A DNA stretch of 64,000 nucleotides, from positions 339,412-403,411 of the forward strand of contig NZ_JASHKN010000004.1 of assembly GCF_030056735.1 (NCBI RefSeq), given 5' to 3'. Each line of letters opens with the position of its first letter. Position 1 is the stretch's first letter. The translations under genes were made by a program, and so were the position numbers. Shown here in pieces: positions 12,544 through 20,530 of the stretch. This stretch comes from Rhodococcus sp. IEGM 1409 (GTDB lineage: Bacteria; Actinomycetota; Actinomycetes; Mycobacteriales; Mycobacteriaceae). The notes under the pieces are model-generated. The model had not been told where the DNA came from and did not search any database. It was given only the letters and a program-made list of their open reading frames with translations.

Positions 12544-12565
12544 GTACTGAAGGATATTTCAGTAC
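12544..12565. repeat. Perfect inverted repeat, candidate operator
   Basis: Arms GTACTGAA (12544-12551) and TTCAGTAC (12558-12565) are perfect inverted copies with a 6-nt AT-rich spacer. It lies in the 330-bp rbpA-lipoprotein gap, about 180 bp before the lipoprotein start. The size and symmetry fit a dimeric repressor site. No regulator is identified. Confidence 0.4.
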
Positions 12566-12685
12566 AACGTCATTCAGCATCCAGGCGCACTCGCGAGCCG
12601 ACAGTGCGCGAATGCGGGATTCGCGCTGGAGAACCATCGGCACTGCTTCGTGCACCAGTGTCAGCTGTATCCCCAACCCTGCGAC

Positions 12686-12715
12686 ACACCAAACTTCGGT
12701 ACACCAAACTTCGCT
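12686..12715. repeat. 15-bp tandem direct repeat
   Basis: Two head-to-tail 15-mers beginning ACACCAAACTTCG (12686-12700 and 12701-12715) differ at one base. They end 31 bp before the lipoprotein ATG, in or near its promoter. This may be a regulator site or a slippage duplication. Confidence 0.5.
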
Positions 12716-12746
12716 ACCGCATGAGGACCTCGAATACAGTGCCGGA

Positions 12747-13295
12747 ATGAAACCGTCAGGAATGTTTGTCGGCGCGAGCGCACTGCTTCTCCTTGTGAGC
12801 TGCGGAAGTGCCGAGTCCCCGGTGCGGGGCTTCGCCCCTGCTCCCCCGACAGTCGATCTTTCGATGCTCGAGCCGGCGACCTGCCTCGCCGACAATCTCG
12901 TCGCGTCGCTCGGTACAGGAGTGATCGTTTCCGAACCGAAATCGATCCCTGACGGATTCACCCCCACCCAAGTGATCACTTGCGACTTCGGTGCAAATGG
13001 CAATGGCGATGTCAGTGCCGATCACATGGTCGGTTGGGTTGAGCAGCATCATAGGGGCGATCTGTCGGCGGTTCTGTCCGCCTTCAGAGTGCCCTCCGAC
13101 CTGCGGGATCCCTCTTGCATGACAGACCAGCCTGTTCCGCCGACCGTGTGGCTTGTCGACGATCGGGGGTACGGCATGCGCCCCCACGTTCCCCAGGGCA
13201 CATGCGGCCAATACAAGTGGGATGCTATCGAGGCGGTCAACGCTCTGCCGGTCGCCGACACAATCGTGCACCAGGTTCCCGTCGGCGCGCGATGA
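12747..13295 (+). CDS. DUF3558-like lipoprotein
   Basis: 182-residue probable lipoprotein. Residues 1-19 form a lipoprotein signal peptide (MKPSG..., hydrophobic LLLL, lipobox LVSC with Cys19). The mature part has spaced cysteines (PATCLAD, ITCDFG, DPSCM, GTCGQY) and resembles small secreted actinobacterial lipoproteins of the DUF3558 kind; that family call is tentative. I chose the ATG at 12747 because it places the signal peptide at the N terminus, while the longer open frame upstream crosses the repeats and would bury it. Function unknown. Its 3' end is 10 bp from the convergent membrane-protein gene. Confidence 0.75.
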   Translation: MKPSGMFVGASALLLLVSCGSAESPVRGFAPAPPTVDLSMLEPATCLADNLVASLGTGVIVSEPKSIPDGFTPTQVITCDFGANGNGDVSADHMVGWVEQHHRGDLSAVLSAFRVPSDLRDPSCMTDQPVPPTVWLVDDRGYGMRPHVPQGTCGQYKWDAIEAVNALPVADTIVHQVPVGAR

Positions 13296-13305
13296 CTGCG
13301 AGCTT

Positions 13306-14136
13306 CTAGTCGACCGTGAATCTTCGCATCGCCAGATATCCGAAAACGCCGACCAGGATCAACGTGACGCCTGCAGTCACGGAAACGGAGTCGGTCACCA
13401 GCCCTGCGATTCCGGTCACGGCTATGAACACCGGCAGAAAGTCGAACAGCCTGAAAATCGACTGCGGCGGTTCGGTGTCGAGGCCCTGCGCCTGAGCGGC
13501 CTTGTTCGGCGCGTACTCGGGGTACCACTCGGTGAACGAGATCGCGAAGAAGGTTCCGAGCAACTGCAGAATCCATCCGGTCCAGAAGTTGTCACTGTCG
13601 TGCAGCCGTGCATCTCCGAACAAGCCCACCGCAGCCGACCAGGTGAAGGCGAGCGCCCATACTGCCGTGATGACGTAGTTGATGCGCAGAAACAACGGTG
13701 TCGTCCAATACTCCTCGGGCGTAGACTCTTTCGCGTACTGCAAAGTGAAAGGATTGCGGAGCAGGATCGAACCGAAGGCGAAGACCACCAGTGCGATGTT
13801 GGTCAGTTCGCCTCCCCAGAGTTCGAACCACCGAATCGTGTTCGCCGACGCGAGGAGCCCGATGGCCGCCAGAACGCCGAAGAACGCGACGTCGAAGACC
13901 TCCAACAGCTTCACGGTGCCGCCGCGCCGGTGACTGGCCGCCAAAATCAGCAGTGACAACCCCAGCGCGGCAGCTGCGGATTCCTCGAACCTTCCCGGCC
14001 CGGAGAGTAAAGACAGCAGAATCCACGGCGACAGGCCCGCGAGCGGTGATTGCAGAACCGCATCGACCACGCTCGTTTTACGAACTGCATTCTCTCGCTC
14101 GGTCTTCTGTGGCTGGGTCTTCTCGGGCTCGGTCAC
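13306..14136 (-). CDS. Multispanning membrane protein, unknown function
   Basis: About 276 residues with six to seven hydrophobic segments (SPWILLSLLSG, LGLSLLILAAS, FDVAFFGVLAAIGLL, ITAVWALAFTWSA, ILQLLGTFFAISF, FLPVFIAVTGIAGL, VTLILVGVFGYLA). A charged N-terminal tail (EPEKTQPQKTEREN) is probably cytoplasmic. I chose the GTG at 14136; codons further upstream lack hydrophobic or conserved character and approach the WYL gene. No catalytic motif is recognised. It lies 65 bp downstream of the WYL regulator on the same strand and may be co-transcribed with it. Confidence 0.7.
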   Translation of the reverse strand: MTEPEKTQPQKTERENAVRKTSVVDAVLQSPLAGLSPWILLSLLSGPGRFEESAAAALGLSLLILAASHRRGGTVKLLEVFDVAFFGVLAAIGLLASANTIRWFELWGGELTNIALVVFAFGSILLRNPFTLQYAKESTPEEYWTTPLFLRINYVITAVWALAFTWSAAVGLFGDARLHDSDNFWTGWILQLLGTFFAISFTEWYPEYAPNKAAQAQGLDTEPPQSIFRLFDFLPVFIAVTGIAGLVTDSVSVTAGVTLILVGVFGYLAMRRFTVD

Positions 14137-14201
14137 GGAACGCCGCCTTTGCGCTGGAACGGGTGGCACAGCGAGTACCCGCGAAGACGGCCCCCGAAGC
14201 G

Positions 14202-15176
14202 TCAGGACGAGTCGCGGTAGCTTTCCGCCACTGCGGCGGCGCGGCTCGACAGGGCAATGCGCAGTGACTGCGGGGTCAACGCCTCCGCATCGACGCCAAG
14301 CTGCCACAGCGCCCATTCGGCATGTCGCGAATCTTGGAAGGTAACCTCCATCCGCAGCCATCCGTCGTCTCCGGCACTTTCGGTATGCACGCCCAGCGCC
14401 GTCTCTACCAACTCCTCCCTGCGTGCCGGATCCAGCCGCAGCCTCACGGCGACCTGGTCTCCGCCCGCCCGAAAGCGCGTACTGCGTTCCTGCCAGATCT
14501 GTTCGAGATCGACACTGGCCGGCCGCTCAGCGAGTTCGGCGAGTTCCTCTGCGGCCAGAATCCGAGACAACCGATAAGTCCGGTCAGCGCCCGAGGTCAC
14601 GGTCAACAGGTAGCCTTTGCCGCGCACTGTGACCAGGCCGACCGGATCCACCGTGCGCCACTTCGGCGCCCGGTTCACCGCTGCGTAGTGGATCCGCAGC
14701 TTGTGCCCGGCAAGTACCGCACGCCGGACCTCGATCAAGACCGCGTCGGGCACTTCCTCGGTGACCGATCGCCGTGAGAGCAGATCCTTCTCGGGGTCGA
14801 TCAGAAACCGCTGGGCTGCAATGTCCGCGACAACTCGATTGCTTTCGGGTAGCGCGTCGACGACCTTGCGCATGGCTGAAGCGAGCTCCGAGCCGAGTCC
14901 GAAAACCTGCTCGCCACGCGCCGATCCCGCGGTCAGCAGTGCGAGTGCCTCGTCGTGGTTGAGTCCGGTCAGTTCGGTTCGGAAACCGGGCAGCAGCGCG
15001 AAACCTCCGTTTCGACCGCGTTCGGCGTAGACCGGCACCCCGGCTGCAGACAAAGCCTCGATATCGCGCAACACGGTACGTGTGGACACCTCCAACTCAC
15101 GTGCCAGTGCGTCCGCGGACTGACGGCCCCGTTGGCGCAGTATCAGGACGAGCGAGACCAACCGATCAGCACGCAT
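14202..15176 (-). CDS. WYL-domain transcriptional regulator (YafY/DeoR-like)
   Basis: 324 residues. The N-terminal winged helix-turn-helix (residues about 1-60: RLVSLVLILRQRGRQSADAL, STRTVLRDIEALSAAGVPV) is the HTH_11/DeoR type. The middle holds a WYL-type ligand-sensing domain (about 130-215) with KLRIHYAAVN, RTVDPVGLVTVRGKGYLL and YRLSRI. The C-terminal WCX extension ends at SSRAAAVAESYR. It is divergent from the RidA-family gene with about 130 bp between starts, so it probably controls that gene and itself through an imperfect palindrome at 15197-15215. The ligand is unknown. Confidence 0.88.
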   Translation of the reverse strand: MRADRLVSLVLILRQRGRQSADALARELEVSTRTVLRDIEALSAAGVPVYAERGRNGGFALLPGFRTELTGLNHDEALALLTAGSARGEQVFGLGSELASAMRKVVDALPESNRVVADIAAQRFLIDPEKDLLSRRSVTEEVPDAVLIEVRRAVLAGHKLRIHYAAVNRAPKWRTVDPVGLVTVRGKGYLLTVTSGADRTYRLSRILAAEELAELAERPASVDLEQIWQERSTRFRAGGDQVAVRLRLDPARREELVETALGVHTESAGDDGWLRMEVTFQDSRHAEWALWQLGVDAEALTPQSLRIALSSRAAAVAESYRDSS

Positions 15177-15196
15177 TCCGAAAATCTACCGAAATA

Positions 15197-15215
15197 CATG
15201 ACAGAGGGTGTCGTG
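15197..15215. promoter_or_regulatory. Candidate WYL-regulator operator
   Basis: Imperfect palindrome CATGACA-GAGGG-TGTCGTG (6 of 7 arm positions pair) sits 21 bp before the regulator start and about 90 bp before the RidA start. Its place between divergent genes suggests autoregulation. This is inference from symmetry and position only. Confidence 0.35.
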
Positions 15216-15304
15216 ATTTATTGACAGGCTTCTTACACGACGGTGGAGACGGCGGCTGTCGAGCCCCCGGCCATACGTTTTTCGAACAATCGAATGGAGT
15301 CGAC

Positions 15305-15706
15305 GTGGCAATGGAACGAACGGCAGTCAACCCGGTGACGTGGTCGGCGGAAATGGGATTCAACCAAGGTGAAATCGTCTCCGGGCAGACTCGGACCCTG
15401 TTCATCTCGGGCCAGACGTCTATGAGCGAAGACGGTCGACCTCGGAATGAAGGCGACATGGCAGCGCAAGTGGCGCTCAGCCTCGACAACATGGAGGCAG
15501 TGCTCGCCGAGGCCGGCATGAGTCTGGCAAACCTGGTCCGTCTCAACGTCTACACCACAGATGTGGACGCGTTGTTCACGCACTACGGCATGTTGGCCTC
15601 ACGGCTGGCCGCCGTCGGGGTCACACCGACCACGACAATGCTCGGAGTGGTTCGGCTGGCAATCCCGGGTCAAATGGTCGAACTCGAGGGGACCGCCGTC
15701 GCATGA
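15305..15706 (+). CDS. RidA family protein (YjgF/UK114)
   Basis: 133 residues. RidA proteins hydrolyse reactive enamine/imine intermediates made by PLP enzymes; many paralogues have other or unknown substrates. Visible family features are the N-terminal TLFISGQTSM, the central ALSLDNMEAVLAEAGMSLANLVRLNVYTTD split over residues about 55-85, and the C-terminal LGVVRLAIPGQMVELEG. The usual catalytic Arg (R in ...EVEaia.R) is replaced by the MVELEGTAVA ending, so this is not an archetypal RidA. GTG at 15305 has GGAG 5 nt upstream; an ATG two codons later is an alternative. Probably controlled by the divergent WYL regulator. Confidence 0.88.
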   Translation: MAMERTAVNPVTWSAEMGFNQGEIVSGQTRTLFISGQTSMSEDGRPRNEGDMAAQVALSLDNMEAVLAEAGMSLANLVRLNVYTTDVDALFTHYGMLASRLAAVGVTPTTTMLGVVRLAIPGQMVELEGTAVA

Positions 15707-15744
15707 TGCGCCTTTCCCTGCTGGTGGGGAGTGATTCCCGAGGC

Positions 15745-17358
15745 TCAGGTTGCTGCCGTCTTTTCGGCAGGTAGCTCGGTCCGGTCTCGGCGCCTGGCGA
15801 TCACTGCAATGGCAATCGCGCCGACAGCGATGATGCTGAGCACGATTTCCGGTGCCGGGCCTACTCGGGTGGCGAGGGTGGTGCTGGTCGAGAGCGGCAC
15901 CTTCGCCACCAGTGCGGCAGGCACGAACAGTTCGGTCTGCGAGGTCACCGCGCCGTCGGGACCGATGATCGCGCTGACGCCACTGGTCGCAGCGACGACC
16001 AGCGCGCGACCGTGCTCGACTGCCCGCACGCGCGACATCGCCAGCTGCTGATACGTCATCTCGGTGTCACCGAAGGTGGCGTTGTTGGTGGGTACCGCGA
16101 GAAGTTGTGCACCGTTGCGGACCGACTCCTGGAAGGCCCGGTCGAACGCCACCTCGTAACAGGTTGCGACGCCGACGGGTACGTTCGCTGCGTGGACGAC
16201 CCCGTTGCCCTCGCCGGGCACGAAGTTGCCCGCGCGATCGGCGTAGGACGAGAAGTTCCGGAAGAAGCTCCGGTAAGGCAGGTATTCGCCGAACGGCTGG
16301 ATGATCTTCTTGTCGTGTTGTTCCTGAGGACCATCGGCGCTGTCCCACACGATCACCGAATTTGTGGTCGTGCGATCGGCATTCACGAGTACGGTGCCGA
16401 CAAGAATCGGCGCTCTGATCGCTTCGGACGCTCGGGTGATGTCGGCAGCTGCATCGGCGTTTCGCAGGGGGTCGATGTCCGAGGCGTTCTCCGGCCAGAT
16501 CACGACGTCAGGCTGATCGACGCGGCCCGCGTCCACCTCGGCGGCAAGTTTCAGGGTTTCGGTGACGTGGTTGTCGAGGACCTGCTTGCGTTGCGAATTG
16601 AAGTCCAATCCCAAACGCGGAACGCTTCCCTGAATCGCGGCGACGGTGATCGTTCGCTCGCCGGAATCCATGGTGGCCAGAAACGGCGACACCACAAGAG
16701 CAATGATCACGGGTACGAGGGCAGCGGCAATGGCGCCGAAGAATCCTCGGTCCCATCGCTTGGCTGCGACAGCGAGGGCAACTGCTGCCAATCCGGTACC
16801 GGTCAGGGCCACCGCGAAGCTGAGCAGCGGCGCACCGCCGACACTCGCAAGAGGGAGGAGCCACCCTTCGGATTGACCGAATGCGAGCCTGCCCCAAGGA
16901 AATCCGCCGAAAGGAACGCTGGAACGAAGCCACTCGGTCAGCGTCCAGGTCGCGGCAATCCACAACGGTGCCCACGGCAACCTCGCCACCAGGACCGCGA
17001 GCAACCCGAACAGTCCGATGAACAGCGACTCCACCGCGGCCAACGCGATCCACGGGACCGCGCCTACGAACACACCGATCCACGGAAGCAGCGGCACCAG
17101 GAATCCGAGACCGGCCAGGTACCCGTAACCGAAGCCGGCACGCAGGCGAAGTCCGCCGCGGCCGAAGTTGGTCAACACACACGTCAGAAGAGCGATCCCG
17201 ACGGGCGCCAAGAACCACAGCGGGCGGGGTGGGAACCCGGCGAAAATGAAGAATCCGCCTGCGGCTGCGTACAGCGAACGCAGCCATGCCGAACCGGTGA
17301 GCACAGCGTTCACGCGGGAGCGATCGTTGCTGGGCGCCTCGGCGCTGCGCTCACTCAC
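15745..17358 (-). CDS. lnt: Apolipoprotein N-acyltransferase
   Basis: About 537 residues; adds the third acyl chain to the N-terminal cysteine of lipoproteins in the plasma membrane. The N-terminal half is multispanning (GFFIFAGFPPRPLWFLAPVG through LLSFAVALTGTGLAAVALAV). The C-terminal nitrilase-fold domain carries the catalytic set: Glu in WPENASD or PFGEYLPYR, Lys in KKIIQPFGEYLPYR, Cys in VATCYEVAFD. A last membrane segment closes the protein. GTG at 17358 overlaps the end of the amidohydrolase gene by 8 nt, implying coupling; a longer frame upstream lies inside that gene and is rejected. In M. tuberculosis this domain is fused to the Ppm1 mannosyltransferase; here it stands alone. Confidence 0.93.
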   Translation of the reverse strand: MSERSAEAPSNDRSRVNAVLTGSAWLRSLYAAAGGFFIFAGFPPRPLWFLAPVGIALLTCVLTNFGRGGLRLRAGFGYGYLAGLGFLVPLLPWIGVFVGAVPWIALAAVESLFIGLFGLLAVLVARLPWAPLWIAATWTLTEWLRSSVPFGGFPWGRLAFGQSEGWLLPLASVGGAPLLSFAVALTGTGLAAVALAVAAKRWDRGFFGAIAAALVPVIIALVVSPFLATMDSGERTITVAAIQGSVPRLGLDFNSQRKQVLDNHVTETLKLAAEVDAGRVDQPDVVIWPENASDIDPLRNADAAADITRASEAIRAPILVGTVLVNADRTTTNSVIVWDSADGPQEQHDKKIIQPFGEYLPYRSFFRNFSSYADRAGNFVPGEGNGVVHAANVPVGVATCYEVAFDRAFQESVRNGAQLLAVPTNNATFGDTEMTYQQLAMSRVRAVEHGRALVVAATSGVSAIIGPDGAVTSQTELFVPAALVAKVPLSTSTTLATRVGPAPEIVLSIIAVGAIAIAVIARRRDRTELPAEKTAAT

Positions 17359-18985
17359 TCGTCGAGCTGCGCTGATAGACGACGCGTCCGCGATGCACGG
17401 ACTTGGTGCAGAGCGGAATCGGTGCATCTTCCGCCAGCCTCGGCAGAGCGGGTACTCGCGAGCGTGGATCAGTGGACCATCGCTGAACCGAGTCGGCCGG
17501 TGCACTCACTTCGAGGTCGCCCGCCTCCCACAACACGTAGGACGCCGGTGCGCCTGGATTGAGCGTTCCCGCGGCGCCGTCCCGCACGCCGCCCGCGCGC
17601 CAGGCGCCGCGTGTTGCTGCGGAGAAGGCCGCACGGGGCGAGATCCCACTTCCGTCGGTGCGGTGCTGAACAGCGGCGCGCAGCATTGCCCACGGCTCGA
17701 TCGGGGTGACCGGCGCATCGGAACTGAAGGCGAGCGAGACTCCCTTACCGGCAGCGGGTGCAAACGGATTCAGCGCTGCCGCGCGGTCGATGCCCAGACG
17801 CGTCGCGTACAGGCCGTCGGTACCGCCCCACAATGCGTCGAACACCGGCTGGACGCTCGCGATGACGCCCAAGGCGGCAAAGGTTTCCGCGTCGGCCATC
17901 GACATCATCTCCGCATGTTCGAGGCGGTGCCCCAGCGCGGCGACCTTGGGACCACCCAGTTCGTCGGCCACTTGCCGGAACGCGGCCGCTGCCGACGACA
18001 CGGCGCCGTCACCGATGGCGTGGAATCCGGCCTGGACACCCGCGAGGGTGCAGGCTCGGATGTGTGCGGCGATCGCGTCGACGTCGAGGTAGGCGTTTCC
18101 TGTCGAATCAGGTTGGTCTGCATAGGGTTCGAGCAACCAAGCGGTGTGTGAACCGAGAGAACCGTCGATGAAGAGATCCCCGCCGAGTCCGTGTGCGCCG
18201 GTCTTGTCGAGGAGTGCGCGAGCGTCCTCCTCGCTGTCGACGCGTTCACCCCAGTAGCCCCGAACCTCCACGCCGTGATCGTGGGCCAGGAGTTCCTGAA
18301 AATCGGTCAATCCCGAGATGTCCGGTCCCCCGCACTCGTGAACGGCAACGATTCCGCGCGAGGCGCAGAGATCGAGCGCAGCGGTACGAGCAGAAGCGCG
18401 CTGAGTTTCCGTCAGCAGATTCCGAGCGGCATTGCGCGCCAGGTGGTGTGCGTCGAATGTCAACGGGCCCTCGGCTGAGTATCCAGCGGTGTCGGCGAGG
18501 CCGGAGATGCCGTCGCGCAATGCGCTCGAGCACGCGGCCGAGTGAACATCGATCCGCGAGAGATACACCTTGCGGCCAGGGGCGGCCGCGTCGAGATCTG
18601 CGGTCGACGGCGGCGTCTGCTCGGCCCACTCGGTGTCGTCCCAACCGTGTCCCCAGATGACTGCGTCCGGATGGGCAGTTTCGGGGTTCGCGGCTGCGAA
18701 TGTTCGTACTCGCGAGAGGCATTCGTCCAGCGAGTTCGCGCCTACGAGATCGAGGCCGACGAGATTGAGTCCCAATGCGGTGATGTGGACGTGGGTGTCG
18801 ACGAACCCCGGAGTGACAAACGCACCGCCCAGGTCTTCGATCTCCGCGCCGGGGTGCAACGCCCGTCCGGCGCGCTCGTCGCCCACCCACACGACGGTGC
18901 CGTCGGTGATGGCGATCGAGGTCGCGTCAGGTGCAAAGGAACTGTAGATCCGGCCGTTGACCAGCAGACGAGTAGTCACGAGCAC
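17351..18985 (-). CDS. YtcJ-like metal-dependent amidohydrolase
   Basis: 544 residues, amidohydrolase superfamily 3. Metal-ligand motifs are visible: FVDTHVHITALG near residue 60, VYLSRIDVHSAACSS, FHAIGDGAVS and LGHRLEHAEMM, and the late Asp in AFSSDAPVTPIEPW. Substrate unknown; relatives hydrolyse amide or N-formyl bonds. The gene starts with GTG at 18985; a GTG two codons later (VTTRLLVNGRIYS) is equally likely. It is 15 nt downstream of fxsA and overlaps lnt by 8 nt, so fxsA, amidohydrolase and lnt form one operon. Confidence 0.9.
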   Translation of the reverse strand: MLVTTRLLVNGRIYSSFAPDATSIAITDGTVVWVGDERAGRALHPGAEIEDLGGAFVTPGFVDTHVHITALGLNLVGLDLVGANSLDECLSRVRTFAAANPETAHPDAVIWGHGWDDTEWAEQTPPSTADLDAAAPGRKVYLSRIDVHSAACSSALRDGISGLADTAGYSAEGPLTFDAHHLARNAARNLLTETQRASARTAALDLCASRGIVAVHECGGPDISGLTDFQELLAHDHGVEVRGYWGERVDSEEDARALLDKTGAHGLGGDLFIDGSLGSHTAWLLEPYADQPDSTGNAYLDVDAIAAHIRACTLAGVQAGFHAIGDGAVSSAAAAFRQVADELGGPKVAALGHRLEHAEMMSMADAETFAALGVIASVQPVFDALWGGTDGLYATRLGIDRAAALNPFAPAAGKGVSLAFSSDAPVTPIEPWAMLRAAVQHRTDGSGISPRAAFSAATRGAWRAGGVRDGAAGTLNPGAPASYVLWEAGDLEVSAPADSVQRWSTDPRSRVPALPRLAEDAPIPLCTKSVHRGRVVYQRSSTSE

Positions 18986-19000
18986 CCAGTCTGCCTGTTA

Positions 19001-19558
19001 CTACTGCGGCCCCCGCGAACGGGTGGGTGTATCCGTGTCCAGAATCTCACCCTCGAGGACCAGTTCCTTGCCGTTGCTGGCCACGTACTCGGGGGTTTCG
19101 GGTGTCTCGACGATGATCTCGCCGTCGATCACCTCGCCGTTTCCGCGCATCCGCGCCGCGTAGCCGACGGTTCCGGCGAAGGCGTCACCACCGGCAGCAA
19201 ATGCTGCTGCGCGCTTGCCTGCCAGGAGAACTGCAAGCGGGCGCAGTGCCCAGCGGGTCGGCGGAATCAGAAGCAGCAGGCCCAGAACGGAAGTCACGAG
19301 TCCGGGTACGAACATCAATGCGGAGCCCGCCGCGACCAAGGCGCCGTCGGCGACCGCCAGTGACGGCGATCCCTCACCCCGCGTGGCCTTACGGAATCCG
19401 TCCATGACCCGTCGCCACTGCGAACGCATGAGGATCAATCCGACAAGCGATCCGGCAAGAAACAGCAGCACGGTCCAGGCGACACCGATGGCGTTGCCCA
19501 CGATGACCAATGCGGCGATCTCGACGATCACGTAGAGGAGGAATACGGCGGCGATCAT
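19001..19558 (-). CDS. fxsA: FxsA family membrane protein
   Basis: 185 residues, cytoplasmic-membrane protein of the FxsA family (named for suppressing phage F exclusion in E. coli; role in actinobacteria unknown). Four hydrophobic segments lie in the first 130 residues (FLLYVIVEIAALVIVG, TVLLFLAGSLVGLILM, GALVAAGSALMFVPGLVTSV, LGLLLLIPPTRW), followed by a polar cytoplasmic tail rich in Glu and Thr. ATG at 19558 (MIAAVFLLYV) is chosen because the longer frame adds a charged leader not seen in the family. First gene of the fxsA-amidohydrolase-lnt operon. Confidence 0.9.
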   Translation of the reverse strand: MIAAVFLLYVIVEIAALVIVGNAIGVAWTVLLFLAGSLVGLILMRSQWRRVMDGFRKATRGEGSPSLAVADGALVAAGSALMFVPGLVTSVLGLLLLIPPTRWALRPLAVLLAGKRAAAFAAGGDAFAGTVGYAARMRGNGEVIDGEIIVETPETPEYVASNGKELVLEGEILDTDTPTRSRGPQ

Positions 19559-19808
19559 GACGTCCCCTTTCAGACGGTCTACCCGTTCAACGCTCGAGGG
19601 GCCGGTTTTTCTCCCGACAACGATGCAGACCTGCAAAACAGGCGGGTGCCGTGAGTCACATGGGGCCTCCGCGGGCCGCCGTCGACTTGCCTGGCGTTAA
19701 CTAACACTCCGCTAACGATTCTAAACCTCAAGTTGACGTTGAGACTCTGGACGTGGTCAAGTCACTTCGGGCCGCATTTCCCGGCCTCATGAAATGAAGG
19801 AGCCCGAC

Positions 19809-20468
19809 ATGAGCCCACTCCCCGGCAAGACATTCGCCCGACGCATCCCGGCTGCCCTCGCCGGCACTGCCGCCGTCGTGGCACTCACCGCCGGCAGCAC
19901 GATGACGAGCGCCGGAACCGCCGCCGCAGAACCGGTTGCACCCGAAGGTATTGCCGCGTTGATCGCCCAGGCCGCAGCCATCTCCCCCGAAGCTTCTGCC
20001 GCTGTCCAGCAGTTGATCGGTACGGCAGGCGCAGACCAGATCACGGCCGCCCTCGATCTTCCGGACATCGGCGTCACGAAGCCTCAGTCGTTCATGTACC
20101 CGGCACCGACGATCGGGTGCGGCATCGCCGGCGAGCCTGTCACCGTCACGCTCAGCTCCGCGCAGGCCGGTCCGAACTTCCCCTTGCCGCCGTGGGTCGA
20201 GGCCGATCACCTTCGTTTCCAGGCAATCCCGGGTTACGTGGGCATTCCCAAGACATCAGGGTTGAGTGTTGCCTGGATCAATGTCGGCACGTTCAAGGGC
20301 GGCATCGTCCCGTTGGACGAGAAGTTGCCGGTACTCGAAACGCCGTTGCTCTCGAAGGTCGTCGACACCGGTGACGGCAAGGTATTTGCCGCACTGTTCG
20401 GCAATGTCGATTACGCGGACGGAAAGTCCTGCATCGTTCTCCCCACCGTGGGCGCCTTCGATGCGTGA
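19809..20468 (+). CDS. Secreted protein of unknown function
   Basis: 219 residues. A signal peptide is clear: basic KTFARR, hydrophobic IPAALAGTAAVVALTAG, and a cleavage site near GTAAAEP (about residues 36-40). The mature N-terminal third is Ala-rich and helical (EGIAALIAQAAAISPEASAAVQQL); the rest looks like a compact beta domain with two cysteines (TIGCGIAG, KSCIVLP) that could pair. AAGGAG 6 nt before the ATG at 19809 decides that start over one five codons upstream. It resembles mycolata cell-envelope secreted proteins, but I cannot name a family. Divergent from fxsA. Confidence 0.8.
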   Translation: MSPLPGKTFARRIPAALAGTAAVVALTAGSTMTSAGTAAAEPVAPEGIAALIAQAAAISPEASAAVQQLIGTAGADQITAALDLPDIGVTKPQSFMYPAPTIGCGIAGEPVTVTLSSAQAGPNFPLPPWVEADHLRFQAIPGYVGIPKTSGLSVAWINVGTFKGGIVPLDEKLPVLETPLLSKVVDTGDGKVFAALFGNVDYADGKSCIVLPTVGAFDA

Positions 20469-20509
20469 TCAGAGCGGACCGCTCGATGCGTGATCAGAGC
20501 GAACCGCTC
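20460..20509. repeat. 25-bp tandem duplication across a stop codon
   Basis: Two head-to-tail 25-mers starting GATGCGTGATCAGAGCG (20460-20484, 20485-20509) differ at one base. The first copy contains the TGA of the secreted-protein gene. Each copy also holds a short inverted repeat (GAGCGG/CCGCTC; GAGCG/CGCTC in the second). They lie between convergent genes and may act in termination. Confidence 0.6.
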
Positions 20510-20530
20510 GCGGCTTGACCCGTGGCCGGC

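Noticed and set aside
12477-12746. 90-codon N-terminal extension of the lipoprotein
   Set aside because: It crosses the inverted and tandem repeats and would place the signal peptide and lipobox in mid-protein.
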